A DNA stretch of 64,000 bases from Bacteroidales bacterium (GCA_028724885.1 JAQYTJ010000048.1:1-64000); one strand, 5' to 3'; positions 52,514 through 61,960 are shown, counted from the stretch's first letter. Program-made: numbers and translations. Notes: generated by a model not told the origin, from the letters alone.

Positions 52514-53935
52514 ATGGGGAATAATTTCTTAGCTTTTGATTTAGGCGCTACCAGCGGAAGGGCTATCGTAGGCACTGTTTCTGATGACAAATTTTCTAGT
52601 CAGGAGGTGTACAGATTTCCAAATGGAGTCAAGGAATCAGGGGGAAAATATTACTGGGACATCGATTCTCTTTGCGGTCATTTCAAGGCAGCTTTGAGGA
52701 AGGTTCGTGAAATGGGCATAGAGATAAGATCAATAGGCGTTGACACTTGGGGGGTAGATTTCGGCTGCATAGGGGCAGATGGCAGCCTCCTTGGTGAGCC
52801 AAGGGCTTACAGGGATCCTTATACGGATGGAATGCCTGCAGAAGTTTTTAAGATCATCCCAAGAGAAGAGCTTTACGATTTAGATGGGCTGCAGATAATG
52901 AATTTCAATTCCATCTTTCAGATTTATGCTCAGTATAAGGATTCGGCTTCTTCAATCCATGATGCGAAACACATTCTGTTCATGCCCGATCTCATGTCGT
53001 ATTTCCTCACTGGAAACCAGTTCTGTGAGTACACGATAGCTTCTACTTCCGGCATGATCGACCCGCGCACAAGAAATTGGGATAAGTCACTTCTGGATAG
53101 GCTAGGGTGCGACTCCAGCATATTGCTAGACTTGGTTCAGCCTGGCACTAATGTTGGCGTTTTGAGAAAAGAACTTCAAGATGAGACGGGGCTGGGGCCG
53201 ATTCCTGTCATTGCCGTCGCAGGTCATGACACGGCTTCTGCCATTGCAGCCGTGCCGGCAGCAGATGAAAAGTTCGCTTACCTTAGCTCGGGGACATGGA
53301 GCCTGATGGGAATAGAGTCAACGACACCTATCATCAATGGAAAGTCTCTTGAATATAACATCACTAATGAGGGCGGCATTGACGGTACGACCAGATTCCT
53401 CAAGAATATCACAGGTTTCTGGCTGCTGGAGCAGTCCAGAAAGACTTGGGAAAGAGAAGGTCGTAAATATAATTATGCACAGATAGAGGAGATGGGCTGG
53501 AATGCGGTTGATTTCCCTTCTACTATAGATCCTGATGATCCTCGTTTTGCTGCGCCTAAGAATATGGATGCAGAGATCAAGACTGCCCTGCGCGAGTCTG
53601 GTCAGAGGGTGCCTGCTACTGATGACGAAATGATCAGCTGCATTTATCACAGCCTTACTAAGAAATATGTAGACGTGATTGCCATGCTACAGGGCTTCGC
53701 ATCATTCAAAATCGAGAAACTGCATGTAATAGGCGGCGGCTCTGCGAATAAGCTCATGAGTACGCTGACTGCCAATGCTTTAGGTATCCCTGTCATTGCA
53801 GGTCCGGTTGAAGGTACTGCGATTGGGAACGTAATGCTACAGGCTAAGGCTGCCGGTTTGGTAAGGGATCGCTGGGAAATGAGGCGGATAATAGCAAATT
53901 CAATAGAGACGAGGACATATTTACCAGAAAAATAA
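52514..53935 (+). CDS. rhaB: Rhamnulokinase RhaB
   Basis: 473 residues of the FGGY kinase family; phosphorylates L-rhamnulose. LAFDLGATSGRAIVG at the N-terminus is the ATP-binding phosphate-1 motif. IGVDTWGVDFGCIGADGSLLGEPRAYRD (in parts) is typical of rhamnulokinases, and the late HVIGGGSANKLMSTLTANALGIPV is the adenosine motif. It is the first gene of rhaBAT, 19 bp before rhaA. Confidence 0.94.
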   Translation: MGNNFLAFDLGATSGRAIVGTVSDDKFSSQEVYRFPNGVKESGGKYYWDIDSLCGHFKAALRKVREMGIEIRSIGVDTWGVDFGCIGADGSLLGEPRAYRDPYTDGMPAEVFKIIPREELYDLDGLQIMNFNSIFQIYAQYKDSASSIHDAKHILFMPDLMSYFLTGNQFCEYTIASTSGMIDPRTRNWDKSLLDRLGCDSSILLDLVQPGTNVGVLRKELQDETGLGPIPVIAVAGHDTASAIAAVPAADEKFAYLSSGTWSLMGIESTTPIINGKSLEYNITNEGGIDGTTRFLKNITGFWLLEQSRKTWEREGRKYNYAQIEEMGWNAVDFPSTIDPDDPRFAAPKNMDAEIKTALRESGQRVPATDDEMISCIYHSLTKKYVDVIAMLQGFASFKIEKLHVIGGGSANKLMSTLTANALGIPVIAGPVEGTAIGNVMLQAKAAGLVRDRWEMRRIIANSIETRTYLPEK

Positions 53936-53954
53936 TTCATTAACACATTAAAAA

Positions 53955-55205
53955 ATGGACTCAAAATCAATAGAGAAAGCGTATGCGGCAGCTAAGGAAC
54001 GCTATGCCGCTATAGGAGTTGATACCGATAAAGCAGTAGCTCAGCTGGAAAAGATACCGATCTCTCTTCAGTGCTGGCAGACAGATGACGTCATGGGTTT
54101 TGAGCGAAATGAGGCTCTCTCAGGCGGCATACAGACCACGGGAAACTATCCCGGAAGGGCTTGCAACATCAATGAGGTGCGCAGCGACCTTGAGTTTGTC
54201 ATGACGCTGCTGGCAGGAACTCAGCGCGTTAACTTGCACGAGGTGTACGGCGATTTCAAAGACGAATTCGTAGACCGTGATCAGTGCGAGCCTGAGCATT
54301 TCAAAAGCTGGATGGAATGGGCGAAGAATCTGGGGATCAAGCTGGACTTCAATTCCACTTCCTTCTCTCACCCGAAGAGCGGAGACCTGTCTTTGGCCAA
54401 TCCTGACAATGGAATCCGTGATTTCTGGATTGAGCATACAAAGCGGTGCCGCAGGATTGCTGATGCGATGGGCAAGGCCCAGAATGATCCTTGCATCATG
54501 AATATCTGGGTGCATGACGGCTCGAAAGATCTAACAGTCGAGCGCATGCGTTACCGCGAGATTTTCGCTGAGTCCCTGGACGACATCCTAAGTGAGAGCC
54601 TGCCTCACATGAAGACCTGCCTTGAGGCGAAGCTCTTCGGAATCGGGCTTGAGAGCTACACGGTCGGCTCTCATGATTTCGTCGCTGGCTACTGTTCTAC
54701 GAGAAAGCTTATGTACACCCTTGACACCGGACATTATGAGCAGACCGAGAACATCAGTGACATGGTTTCCTCTCTTCTGTTGTTCGTGCCAGAGCTGATG
54801 CTTCACACAAGCCGTCCTATCCGCTGGGATTCGGATCACGTGGTGATAATGAATGACCAGACACTCGATCTTTTCAAGGAAGTCGTTCGCTGCGATGCTC
54901 TTAATCGCATTCACATAGGCCTAGACTATTTTGATGCGTCTATCAACAGAATAGGAGCGTACGTAATCGGTACCAGGGCTACTCAGAAGTGCATACTTCA
55001 GGCTCTGCTAGAGCCTCTCAAGACTCTTCGCAAATACGAGGATAATGGGCAGTATTTCCAGAGGCTTGCTCTCCTAGAAGAGGCCAAGTCGCTGCCGTTC
55101 GGTGCTGTTTACGACTATTTCAACTACAAGAACGAAGTCCCTGTCGGTACAGAGTTCATCCCTGAGATCGAAAAATACGAGAAGACCGTCCTGTCTAAGA
55201 GGTAA
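53955..55205 (+). CDS. rhaA: L-rhamnose isomerase RhaA
   Basis: 416 residues, the standard length; a metal-dependent TIM-barrel enzyme converting L-rhamnose to L-rhamnulose. Signature blocks include IPISLQCWQTDDVMGFE, TGNYPGRACNINEVRSDLE, DFNSTSFSHPKSGDLSLANPD (in parts), IWVHDGSKD and LDTGHYEQTENISDMVSSLL, containing the metal-binding His, Glu and Asp residues. It lies between rhaB and rhaT. Confidence 0.95.
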   Translation: MDSKSIEKAYAAAKERYAAIGVDTDKAVAQLEKIPISLQCWQTDDVMGFERNEALSGGIQTTGNYPGRACNINEVRSDLEFVMTLLAGTQRVNLHEVYGDFKDEFVDRDQCEPEHFKSWMEWAKNLGIKLDFNSTSFSHPKSGDLSLANPDNGIRDFWIEHTKRCRRIADAMGKAQNDPCIMNIWVHDGSKDLTVERMRYREIFAESLDDILSESLPHMKTCLEAKLFGIGLESYTVGSHDFVAGYCSTRKLMYTLDTGHYEQTENISDMVSSLLLFVPELMLHTSRPIRWDSDHVVIMNDQTLDLFKEVVRCDALNRIHIGLDYFDASINRIGAYVIGTRATQKCILQALLEPLKTLRKYEDNGQYFQRLALLEEAKSLPFGAVYDYFNYKNEVPVGTEFIPEIEKYEKTVLSKR

Positions 55206-55213
55206 TTCGTAAT

Positions 55214-56221
55214 ATGATATTCTTAGGATTACTGATAATCGCGATAGGGGCATTCTGCCAGTCAAGCAGCTATGTCCCTATCAATAAGGTTAAGGATTGG
55301 AGCTGGGAGTCCTACTGGATAATCCAGGGCGTGTTCGCATGGCTCGTATTCCCTTTGATGGGCGCCTTGCTTGCAGTCCCTGCCGGCGAGAATCTTTTCG
55401 CCCTATATGCCGCTAATCCTGCCGCTACATTCAAGACCATATTCTTTGGCATCCTATGGGGTGTCGGTGGCTTGACTTTCGGCCTCTCCATGCGTTATCT
55501 TGGAGTCGCCTTAGGACAATCCATTGCGCTTGGCACTTGCGCAGGTCTCGGAACAATCCTCACGCCCCTGTTCACTGGCAAAGCCGGGGACCTGACTGCT
55601 CCTGTCATAATAGGAGTAGTCGTGACGCTCCTCGGAATAGGCATCATTGGCTGGGCTGGAATGCTTAAGACGAAGGAAGTTGATGACGATAAGAAAAAAG
55701 AATCAGTCAAGGATTTCAATTTCGGGAAAGGCATTCTGGTTGCCCTGCTGGCCGGCTTCATGAGCGCCTGTTTCGCAATCGGCCTCGGTTTTGGCGAACC
55801 TCTCTCTTGGGGAGCTTCCAAACCGATATTCAAAACTCTCCCGGCGACTCTGCTGGTTACATTCGGAGGATTCTTGACCAATGCTGTATATTGCTTGTTC
55901 CAGAATCAAAAGAACAAGACCTGGGGAGACTATGGCAAAGGGAGCGTATGGGTCAATAACTTGATTTTCTGTGCGCTTGCGGGAATATTATGGTACTCGC
56001 AGTTCTTCGGCCTCAGTCTTGGGAAAGGTTTCCTGCAGAATGCTCCAGTCTTGCTCGCCTTCAGCTGGTGCATCCTTATGTCTCTGAATGTCACGTTCTC
56101 CAACGTATGGGGAATAATACTCAAGGAATGGAAGGGCTGCTCGAAGAAGACAATCAGTGTATTGGTTATTGGTCTTGTCGTGCTTATAGTATCTTCCTTC
56201 CTCCCTCAGCTGATCAAATGA
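55214..56221 (+). CDS. rhaT: L-rhamnose/proton symporter RhaT
   Basis: 335 residues, ten hydrophobic segments, RhaT family of the drug/metabolite transporter superfamily. SSSYVPINKVKDWSWESYW and YLGVALGQSIALGTCAGLGTIL are the family motifs; an Asp/Lys-rich loop (DDDKKKESVKD) divides the halves. It imports L-rhamnose. It lies 8 bp after rhaA. The rhamnulose-1-phosphate aldolase gene (rhaD) that would complete the pathway is not in the window. Confidence 0.93.
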   Translation: MIFLGLLIIAIGAFCQSSSYVPINKVKDWSWESYWIIQGVFAWLVFPLMGALLAVPAGENLFALYAANPAATFKTIFFGILWGVGGLTFGLSMRYLGVALGQSIALGTCAGLGTILTPLFTGKAGDLTAPVIIGVVVTLLGIGIIGWAGMLKTKEVDDDKKKESVKDFNFGKGILVALLAGFMSACFAIGLGFGEPLSWGASKPIFKTLPATLLVTFGGFLTNAVYCLFQNQKNKTWGDYGKGSVWVNNLIFCALAGILWYSQFFGLSLGKGFLQNAPVLLAFSWCILMSLNVTFSNVWGIILKEWKGCSKKTISVLVIGLVVLIVSSFLPQLIK

Positions 56222-56402
56222 AGCTGCCTCTCATGGATTGCTGCTGGTACGGCTGCGTATTCCCAGAACGTCACAAGTGACTTCTGGGCTGCTGAAGATG
56301 CTATTTGCAGAAAGGTCAGGAGTCATGAGGATGCCCCCGCCAAAAAGGATGGCGAGTTCGTGGCAATGTTTTATCGGACATGGAATTAAGGGAACGATGA
56401 CA
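56222..56402. other. Intergenic region with a short protein-like remnant
   Basis: Directly after the rhaT stop the same frame stays open to about 56390, giving a hydrophilic 56-residue stretch (…SDFWAAEDAICRKV…EFVAMFYRTWN). It has no start codon. It might be the tail of a deleted gene that once followed rhaT, for example rhaD or a glycosidase. I do not recognise it. Confidence 0.35.
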
Positions 56403-56978
56403 CTACCTATCAGGTGCGTAACGTCTCTCGGATAATCCGCAATAATCCCGAAGATACGGTAAATCTATCTTCTGCACAGGATGATAATTTTCAAAGTCTA
56501 TGTCTGGCAGCTTGCTCCCTTTGGCTTTTACTTCAGTAACAAAATCATTTACTTGTTCAAGAGTCAACTTTTCCCTCCAGATGGCGTAATATAGGAAATC
56601 CATAGTCCCTAAATGAGTAATGTTATTTTTGTCGCAGTACTCTGCGATATCTTTGAGATTGCTGCTGCCCACTACGTCTTTTGTATATCTGCAATATGCC
56701 ATGCATGAACTTTCTCCTTTTCCGAATCGTTTGATTAATTGAGAGTACTCATGCAAAATATCATCTGAAGGGTTGAAGTCTATGATTGAGATGCTCTTGA
56801 AAAATTTAATGATGTTGTTTAATTCTTTTTTTAGTTGCAATTCCAGCTCTTCATAAACTTTGCTCAAGACGATAAAGTCATATTCTGGAAATATTTCTGG
56901 CAGAATTTTAAGATGGCCACCTTTGGAAAAATGTATTATGACATCGGCATCAAGCACTATCTTAGTCCTGTCTTTCAT
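56403..56978 (-). CDS. PIN-domain protein, putative toxin ribonuclease
   Basis: 191 residues. The PIN core has KIVLDADVIIHF (D10/D12) at the N-terminus, GKGESSCMAYCR (E89), SSNLKDIAEYC (D110) and THLGTMDFLYYA (D127), the four acidic positions for metal-dependent RNA cleavage. An extra C-terminal 50 residues (FVTEVKAKGSKLPDIDFENY) are unlike minimal VapC toxins. Its ATG lies inside the end of the ImmA/IrrE gene (17-bp overlap), so it is the third gene of the XRE-ImmA-PIN operon. A toxin role is inferred from context and fold. Confidence 0.72.
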   Translation of the reverse strand: MKDRTKIVLDADVIIHFSKGGHLKILPEIFPEYDFIVLSKVYEELELQLKKELNNIIKFFKSISIIDFNPSDDILHEYSQLIKRFGKGESSCMAYCRYTKDVVGSSNLKDIAEYCDKNNITHLGTMDFLYYAIWREKLTLEQVNDFVTEVKAKGSKLPDIDFENYHPVQKIDLPYLRDYCGLSERRYAPDR

Positions 56979-57669
56979 GCGAAATCATATTTAACAGTTC
57001 CAAATAATGCCCCTCTGAAATCACTCCATTGTCAAACAGAATCCTAGCTTTCTCGCCATAGTCACCAATGGCCATATATTCGTTTCCTGGATTATAGAGT
57101 GAAGTGTCGTAACCATATTCCTTCGCAGAATGAATTACTTGCACGGCTAATAATTCTTGAAGCCTGTCTTCACTGATTAGTCCTATGTGTTTTAGCCTGT
57201 ACAGCATTGACTCCCGCGAAACTCGGAAATATTGTTCCATCTTCAGCACTAGGGCGAGAGGAAAAGCGTTACTCTTGAAAGCGGTAGCCGAAGATAATTG
57301 TAAAACTCCGTCTTTAGGCATCAGCAGTGCCGCTGCAAACTTGTTAGCGGTCTTCTCTATAGGAGAACTGCCATTTAGCTCGCATATATGAGGGAAAGGA
57401 TTCTCATCATAATATAGGTGGAATATTTCATGTGCGATTGTGTAGTGCTGGCGACCTTTGCTATTGCTGCTGTTTACTAATATGAAGCTATCGTCCTGCG
57501 GAGATTTGACGGATAACCCGCACGCCTTTTCAGACATTGGCAGATATACGGTCAAAATATTGCATTTTCTGACAATTGACTTCATGTTCAAAGCTTCTGC
57601 TTCGCCTAAACCATGGTCGGCTCTGAACTTTTGAGCTAACAACTCTATTTTCCCATCATCCAATCTCAT
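56962..57669 (-). CDS. ImmA/IrrE-family metallopeptidase
   Basis: 235 residues. The zinc-binding HExxH motif is H80-E81-x2-H84 in YTIAHEIFHLYYDE. The flanking SFILVNSSNSKGRQ and EKTANKFAAALLMPKDGV blocks complete the COG2856 family pattern. Relatives cleave an XRE-type repressor on a signal, or act as a partner in toxin-antitoxin modules. It overlaps both neighbours (13-17 bp) and so is co-translated with them. The probable target is the XRE protein encoded just upstream. Confidence 0.85.
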   Translation of the reverse strand: MRLDDGKIELLAQKFRADHGLGEAEALNMKSIVRKCNILTVYLPMSEKACGLSVKSPQDDSFILVNSSNSKGRQHYTIAHEIFHLYYDENPFPHICELNGSSPIEKTANKFAAALLMPKDGVLQLSSATAFKSNAFPLALVLKMEQYFRVSRESMLYRLKHIGLISEDRLQELLAVQVIHSAKEYGYDTSLYNPGNEYMAIGDYGEKARILFDNGVISEGHYLELLNMISHERQD

Positions 57670-58003
57670 GGCTCTTAAGCAATCTGTTCATTTTTAGATA
57701 ATCCCTCACGATGCTTTTGAATCTGGCGATTTGCTGCAGATCTTCTTTGTTTATGTTATCTATTCTGAAAGAACATGTCAGCATTTCGTCAACCACATTC
57801 GCATCATTTTCATAAAGCAAATTCAAGTCACAGCCGAATAGATCTGCGATTTTTTCGGCAATGTCCAGTGGCAATCCTCTCTCTCCGGATTCATAATTAG
57901 CATAGGCGGATCTACCTATGCCTAAGTAATCAGAGACCTGTTGCTGAGTCAGATTATTCGATTCTCGCAATCTCCTGATGTTCCTATTGACGTAGTTATC
58001 CAT
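57656..58003 (-). CDS. XRE-family helix-turn-helix regulator
   Basis: 115 residues from the ATG at 58003. The HTH (about 6-60) reads NIRRLRESNNLTQQQVSDYLGIGRSAYANYESGERGLP in family order, with the recognition helix at GIGRSAYANYE. The C-terminal half (about 65-115) is helical and may bind the ImmA/IrrE peptidase. The frame is open up to 58117, but the longer start would run through the promoter/operator at 58022-58069. It is the first gene of the module and probably represses it by binding the inverted repeat. Confidence 0.85.
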   Translation of the reverse strand: MDNYVNRNIRRLRESNNLTQQQVSDYLGIGRSAYANYESGERGLPLDIAEKIADLFGCDLNLLYENDANVVDEMLTCSFRIDNINKEDLQQIARFKSIVRDYLKMNRLLKSHEIG

Positions 58004-58021
58004 TTTTATCGCAAACAATTT

Positions 58022-58069
58022 CCGTGGCAAATTTAATAAAAATTTGAATATTTTTAAATATTGCCACGG
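58022..58069. promoter_or_regulatory. Operator-like inverted repeat over the XRE-ImmA-PIN promoter
   Basis: CCGTGGCAA (58022-58030) and TTGCCACGG (58061-58069) are perfect 9-bp arms separated by an AT-only-looking 30-bp spacer (apart from two G). The minus-strand -7 box TAAATTTG (58035-58028) overlaps the left arm. Binding of the XRE protein to both arms would block the promoter. Confidence 0.65.
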
Positions 58070-58125
58070 GAAAAAATAAAAAAGCCCCCTTGAAATAAGA
58101 AGGCCTTGATATATCATATTTGTAG

Positions 58126-60159
58126 TTACCTCCCGTGGAATTTTTCCAGACCGGAGTTCAGAAAGTCGATGAAGCCTTCTACGGACAGGTTGTAACCCCT
58201 GATAGGGATCATCTGATTGCCATTGGTGTCCAGCAGTGCATAGTTAGGCTGTGCGTTAACCCCGAAGCGTGTTCTTGCGATGTAGGAATTGACTCTTCCG
58301 AAATCTTTCAAGACTTTTCCGCTTTCCGTAGTGACCCAGTCCTCCTCGTCCAGCTTGCCCTTGTCGTCGGTGTAGAGAGCCACGATGACATATTCATTTC
58401 TAAGAATGTCTAGAACTCTTGGGTCGCTCCATACCCTTTGCTCCATTTCCCTGCAGTTCACGCACCCGTGACCGGTAATGTCCACGAACACTGGCTTGTT
58501 CAGTTTCTTGGCCGCCGCAAGCCCGTCATCCAGCGTGAAATAGCCTTGCAAGCCGAGAGGCAGTTTCAGATTAAATTTCTTAGCAAGATTATCTTCGGTC
58601 TTAAATTCTAAGGCCTGTTCAGCGTTTGATGCTGCCTGTGTGCTCGGAATGCCGTCCGCATGGTTCCAGGCCACGAAATCCTGGGTCTCTATTGGTGGCA
58701 GATAGCCTGACAGTGCTTTCAGAGGTGCCCCCCACATGCCAGGAATCATATAGACGACGAATGCGAAGTCAGCGATGGCAATAATTAGCCTTGTCAGCGA
58801 AATTCTTTCAACCGGCTCGTCGTTCTTGAAGCGCAGCTTGCCAAGTAGGTAAAAGCCAAGCATCGCAAATACAACAATCCAGATTGCTAGATAAACTTCC
58901 CTGTCTAACAGTCCCCAGTGGTAGGTCTGGTCTGCAACGCTGAGAAATTTGAAACCGAAAGCGACTTCTATGAATCCCAGCACTACTTTCACGCTGGACA
59001 ACCAACTTCCACTTTTAAGCTTAGTGAGCAAAGAAGGAAAGAATGCCAGCAGAGTGAATGGTAGTGCGAATGCAACTGAGAACGCCAACATAGTGACCAT
59101 TGGCGTCCAGAACTCACCTTGAGTGGATTTTATAAGCACTGACCCTACTATTGGGCCTGTGCAGGAAAATGATACCAGCACGAGGGTCAGAGCCATGAAG
59201 AATATCCCTCCGAGGCCTTTTCTGTTGGATTTCTGGTCGCTGCTATTCGCCATCCATGCCGGCAGCTCAATTTCAAATGCTCCGAAGAAAGATGCTGCAA
59301 ACACCATGAATATGGTGAAAAACAGCAGGTTAGGCAGCCAGTGAGTAGCCAGCCAGTTGAATATGTCAGCTGTTACCGCCTCGCCCCCAATCAGCCATGT
59401 GAGACCTATTATTATACTAATAGGCACCGTGTATAGAAGCACTATGAATATGCCATACATGGTAGCCTTGAACCGCCCTTCGTGAGGGTTTGATGACTGT
59501 TTCATGAAGAATGACACGGTCATCGGGATCATAGGGAACACGCAAGGGGTCAGCAGCATGGCGAAGCCCCAAAGAACCGCCTCTATGATGAGGCCCCATA
59601 GTCCTTTGCTTTTCTGCCCTCTATTATCTTCAACATCAGGGTCGGAGATTGCAGTGCTGTGTGCGGCCACTTCATCAGCAGAAATAGTGTCAACGGCGAA
59701 GCTAGGTGTGTTTCCTGAACCGGCAGCATCAATCTGTACAGAGAATTCCCAGTATTCAGGAGCTGCGCAGAATTTGTCATTGCAGCCGCTCCAGCTCAAT
59801 TCCCCTTTTATTACTGCACCTCCATCTACCTCCACTTTTTGAGCCACCTGCACGCTGCCAAAGAATACCTTCTCTCCATTAAGCATCGATGGTTTCGTCA
59901 ACTCATATAGTTTTCCTTCGATTGAATATCCTGAACTATCTTCAAACTCTACTGAGATAGGGTTGTGGGGGTCATCTACGGAGTAAAGGTGCCAGCCGTC
60001 CACTATGGCACCAGAGAAAATTATTTCATATTTATTATTGGCAACATTCCTGCTGGACACTTTCCATGTTGCAGTAGCATCAGGAGCCTGCGCGAACGAG
60101 GTTGCCCCAAGCAGAAAAGCTGCTATTAGCGCCATTATAGTAGAAATGTAGTGTTTCAT
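58126..60159 (-). CDS. dsbD: Thiol:disulfide interchange protein DsbD
   Basis: 677 residues from the ATG at 60159, which gives a normal signal peptide (ending A-T-S-F-A-Q). The N-terminal domain (about 25-150) includes the paired Cys in ELSWSGCNDKFCAAPEYW. Eight membrane segments (about 190-470) follow, with TPCVFPMIPMTVSFFMKQ and SFSCTGPIVGSVL holding the membrane Cys pair. The C-terminal thioredoxin domain has GHGCVNCREMEQRVW. It carries electrons from cytosolic thioredoxin to the periplasm. It starts within a few bases of the rny stop codon. Confidence 0.92.
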   Translation of the reverse strand: MKHYISTIMALIAAFLLGATSFAQAPDATATWKVSSRNVANNKYEIIFSGAIVDGWHLYSVDDPHNPISVEFEDSSGYSIEGKLYELTKPSMLNGEKVFFGSVQVAQKVEVDGGAVIKGELSWSGCNDKFCAAPEYWEFSVQIDAAGSGNTPSFAVDTISADEVAAHSTAISDPDVEDNRGQKSKGLWGLIIEAVLWGFAMLLTPCVFPMIPMTVSFFMKQSSNPHEGRFKATMYGIFIVLLYTVPISIIIGLTWLIGGEAVTADIFNWLATHWLPNLLFFTIFMVFAASFFGAFEIELPAWMANSSDQKSNRKGLGGIFFMALTLVLVSFSCTGPIVGSVLIKSTQGEFWTPMVTMLAFSVAFALPFTLLAFFPSLLTKLKSGSWLSSVKVVLGFIEVAFGFKFLSVADQTYHWGLLDREVYLAIWIVVFAMLGFYLLGKLRFKNDEPVERISLTRLIIAIADFAFVVYMIPGMWGAPLKALSGYLPPIETQDFVAWNHADGIPSTQAASNAEQALEFKTEDNLAKKFNLKLPLGLQGYFTLDDGLAAAKKLNKPVFVDITGHGCVNCREMEQRVWSDPRVLDILRNEYVIVALYTDDKGKLDEEDWVTTESGKVLKDFGRVNSYIARTRFGVNAQPNYALLDTNGNQMIPIRGYNLSVEGFIDFLNSGLEKFHGR

Positions 60160-60171
60160 ATTGATAGTCAA

Positions 60172-61707
60172 TTATTTCGCATAAGCTACTGAACGAGTTT
60201 CCCTAATGACAGTAATCTTGACTTGACCAGGGTAAGTCATTTCTTCTTGAATTTTCTGAGCTATGTCAGCTGACAGTCTGGCAGCCTGATCGTCGCTGAC
60301 CTCTTCTGCGCCAACAATAACCCTTAGTTCTCGCCCAGCCTGTATAGCGTAACTCTTGGTCACTCCTGGATATGCCGCAGCCAAGTCTTCCATTCCCTTG
60401 AGCCTCTTGATGTAAGACTCAATAACTTCGCGGCGTGCTCCGGGGCGTGCTCCGGAAATTGCATCGCCTATCATCACGATAGGTGAGATGATGGATGTCA
60501 TCTCGGTTTCCTCGTGGTGTGCTCCGATGGCGTTGCAAACCTCTTGCTTTTCTTTATATTGCTCTGCCAGCTTCATCCCAAGGAGCGCATGAGGAAGTTC
60601 CGGATCTTCGTCCGACACCTTGCCAATATCGTGAAGCAGCCCGGCTCTCTTAGCAAGCTTGGCATTGAGGCCGAGTTCCGAAGCCATCGTGGCGCAAATA
60701 TTTGCCACCTCACGGGAGTGCTGCAGCAGGTTCTGCCCGTATGAGGAACGGTATTTCATCCTACCTATGAGTTTGACTAGTTCAAGATTCAATCCGTGGA
60801 TTCCAAGATCAATGCAGGTTCTCTTGCCTGTCTCCAGGATTTCATCTTCCAGTTGTTTCTGAACCTTGGTCACGACTTCTTCGATACGTGCTGGATGGAT
60901 TCTTCCATCCTGCACTAACTGATGAAGGGCAAGACGAGCGACCTCCCTGCGCACCGGATCGAATGCAGAGAGGAGAATAGCGTCAGGGGTGTCATCCACG
61001 ACTATTTCAACGCCTGTGGCAGCCTCAAGAGCACGTATGTTCCTGCCTTCGCGACCTATGATGCGACCTTTAATTTCGTCATTTTCGATAGGAAATGTGG
61101 TAACTGCGTTTTCAATTGCCGTTTCTGTGGCCGTTCTCTGTATGGTAGTGATGACGATTCTCTTGGCTTCTTTCGTAGCATTCAGCCTAGCCTCATCCAT
61201 AGTGTCGTTGATGTAAGCCTGTGCCTCAGTGCGAGCCTCCGCTTTCATGTTCTCTACAAGTACGTTCTTGGCTTCGGTAGCGCTCATCCCGGCGATTGTT
61301 TCCAGCTGTTTGTTGGCCTCCGCCCTCAATTTATCATATTCTTCTGCTTTATGGCTGAGAGCCTCTTCCTGGGCCTTAAGATTATTTTTGGTGTTTTCCA
61401 GATCCCTCTGCTTTCGCTGCAGGTCAGCATTCTGCTGATTCATGGAGATTTCTCTCTGCTTGATGCGGTTTTCGGCATCTTTAATCTGGCTGTTCTTGTC
61501 GTTGATGTATTGTTCGTGCTCGCTTTTCAACTGAAGGAATTTCTCCTTCGCCTGATGGATCTTCTCGTTTTTTATGCCTTCGGCTTCTATCTCCGCCTTA
61601 GCTATAATCTCATCCTTCTGTCCCTTCAATATAATCTTGCGAATAATTATATAAGCTGCTAGAGCTACGATTGCGCCGATTAATGCGGCGAGTAAATAAG
61701 GTAACAT
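60172..61707 (-). CDS. rny: Ribonuclease Y
   Basis: 511 residues. An N-terminal transmembrane helix ([18 protein letters not shown]) leads into a long coiled coil (about 30-185), a KH domain with [22 protein letters not shown], and an HD domain with [17 protein letters not shown]. RNase Y is a membrane-bound endoribonuclease that starts mRNA decay. The 5' leader contains an inverted repeat, ACTCGTA (61712-61718) with TACGAGT (61752-61758), which could control rny expression. The 6S RNA gene lies immediately upstream on the same strand. Confidence 0.95.
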   Translation of the reverse strand: MLPYLLAALIGAIVALAAYIIIRKIILKGQKDEIIAKAEIEAEGIKNEKIHQAKEKFLQLKSEHEQYINDKNSQIKDAENRIKQREISMNQQNADLQRKQRDLENTKNNLKAQEEALSHKAEEYDKLRAEANKQLETIAGMSATEAKNVLVENMKAEARTEAQAYINDTMDEARLNATKEAKRIVITTIQRTATETAIENAVTTFPIENDEIKGRIIGREGRNIRALEAATGVEIVVDDTPDAILLSAFDPVRREVARLALHQLVQDGRIHPARIEEVVTKVQKQLEDEILETGKRTCIDLGIHGLNLELVKLIGRMKYRSSYGQNLLQHSREVANICATMASELGLNAKLAKRAGLLHDIGKVSDEDPELPHALLGMKLAEQYKEKQEVCNAIGAHHEETEMTSIISPIVMIGDAISGARPGARREVIESYIKRLKGMEDLAAAYPGVTKSYAIQAGRELRVIVGAEEVSDDQAARLSADIAQKIQEEMTYPGQVKITVIRETRSVAYAK

Positions 61708-61769
61708 GTTAACTCGTATATTTGATCTGTAATTCTATGTTTTGCAGATTCTACGAGTAAAAAGATAAA

Positions 61770-61953
61770 GAAAAAAGCCGTTAGTCGCTTGTCTTAAACC
61801 TGTAAAGGATAAGATTTGAGATCCGGTCCGGTTCAGAGATCCACCGTCGCGCATGGGCGCAATCCCCTAAGGTGACCTTGGCCTGTCTTTGCCGTCCCGA
61901 GCTAACTCGTTAGTTTATTCAACTGTTGATTTGAGCACTTGGGACTAACGGCA
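61770..61953 (-). ncRNA. ssrS: 6S RNA (SsrS, Bacteroidetes type)
   Basis: A 184-nt minus-strand RNA. The closing stem GCCGTTAGTC (5', from 61952) pairs perfectly over ten bases with GACTAACGGC at the 3' end, followed by a T-run (TTTTTTC) as terminator. Between these, partly paired arms flank a large central bubble, as in 6S RNA, which mimics an open promoter and binds RNA polymerase. Location directly downstream of zapA matches the zapA-ssrS linkage known from other bacteria. No promoter box is seen in the 8 bp after zapA, so processing from the zapA transcript is likely. Confidence 0.82.
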
Positions 61954-61960
61954 CTTATTC

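Noticed and set aside
60922..61662. Plus-strand open frame (246 codons) opposite rny, with hydrophobic stretches
   Set aside because: Complement of the RNase Y coiled coil; Phe/Leu-rich character arises from antisense Glu/Lys codons.
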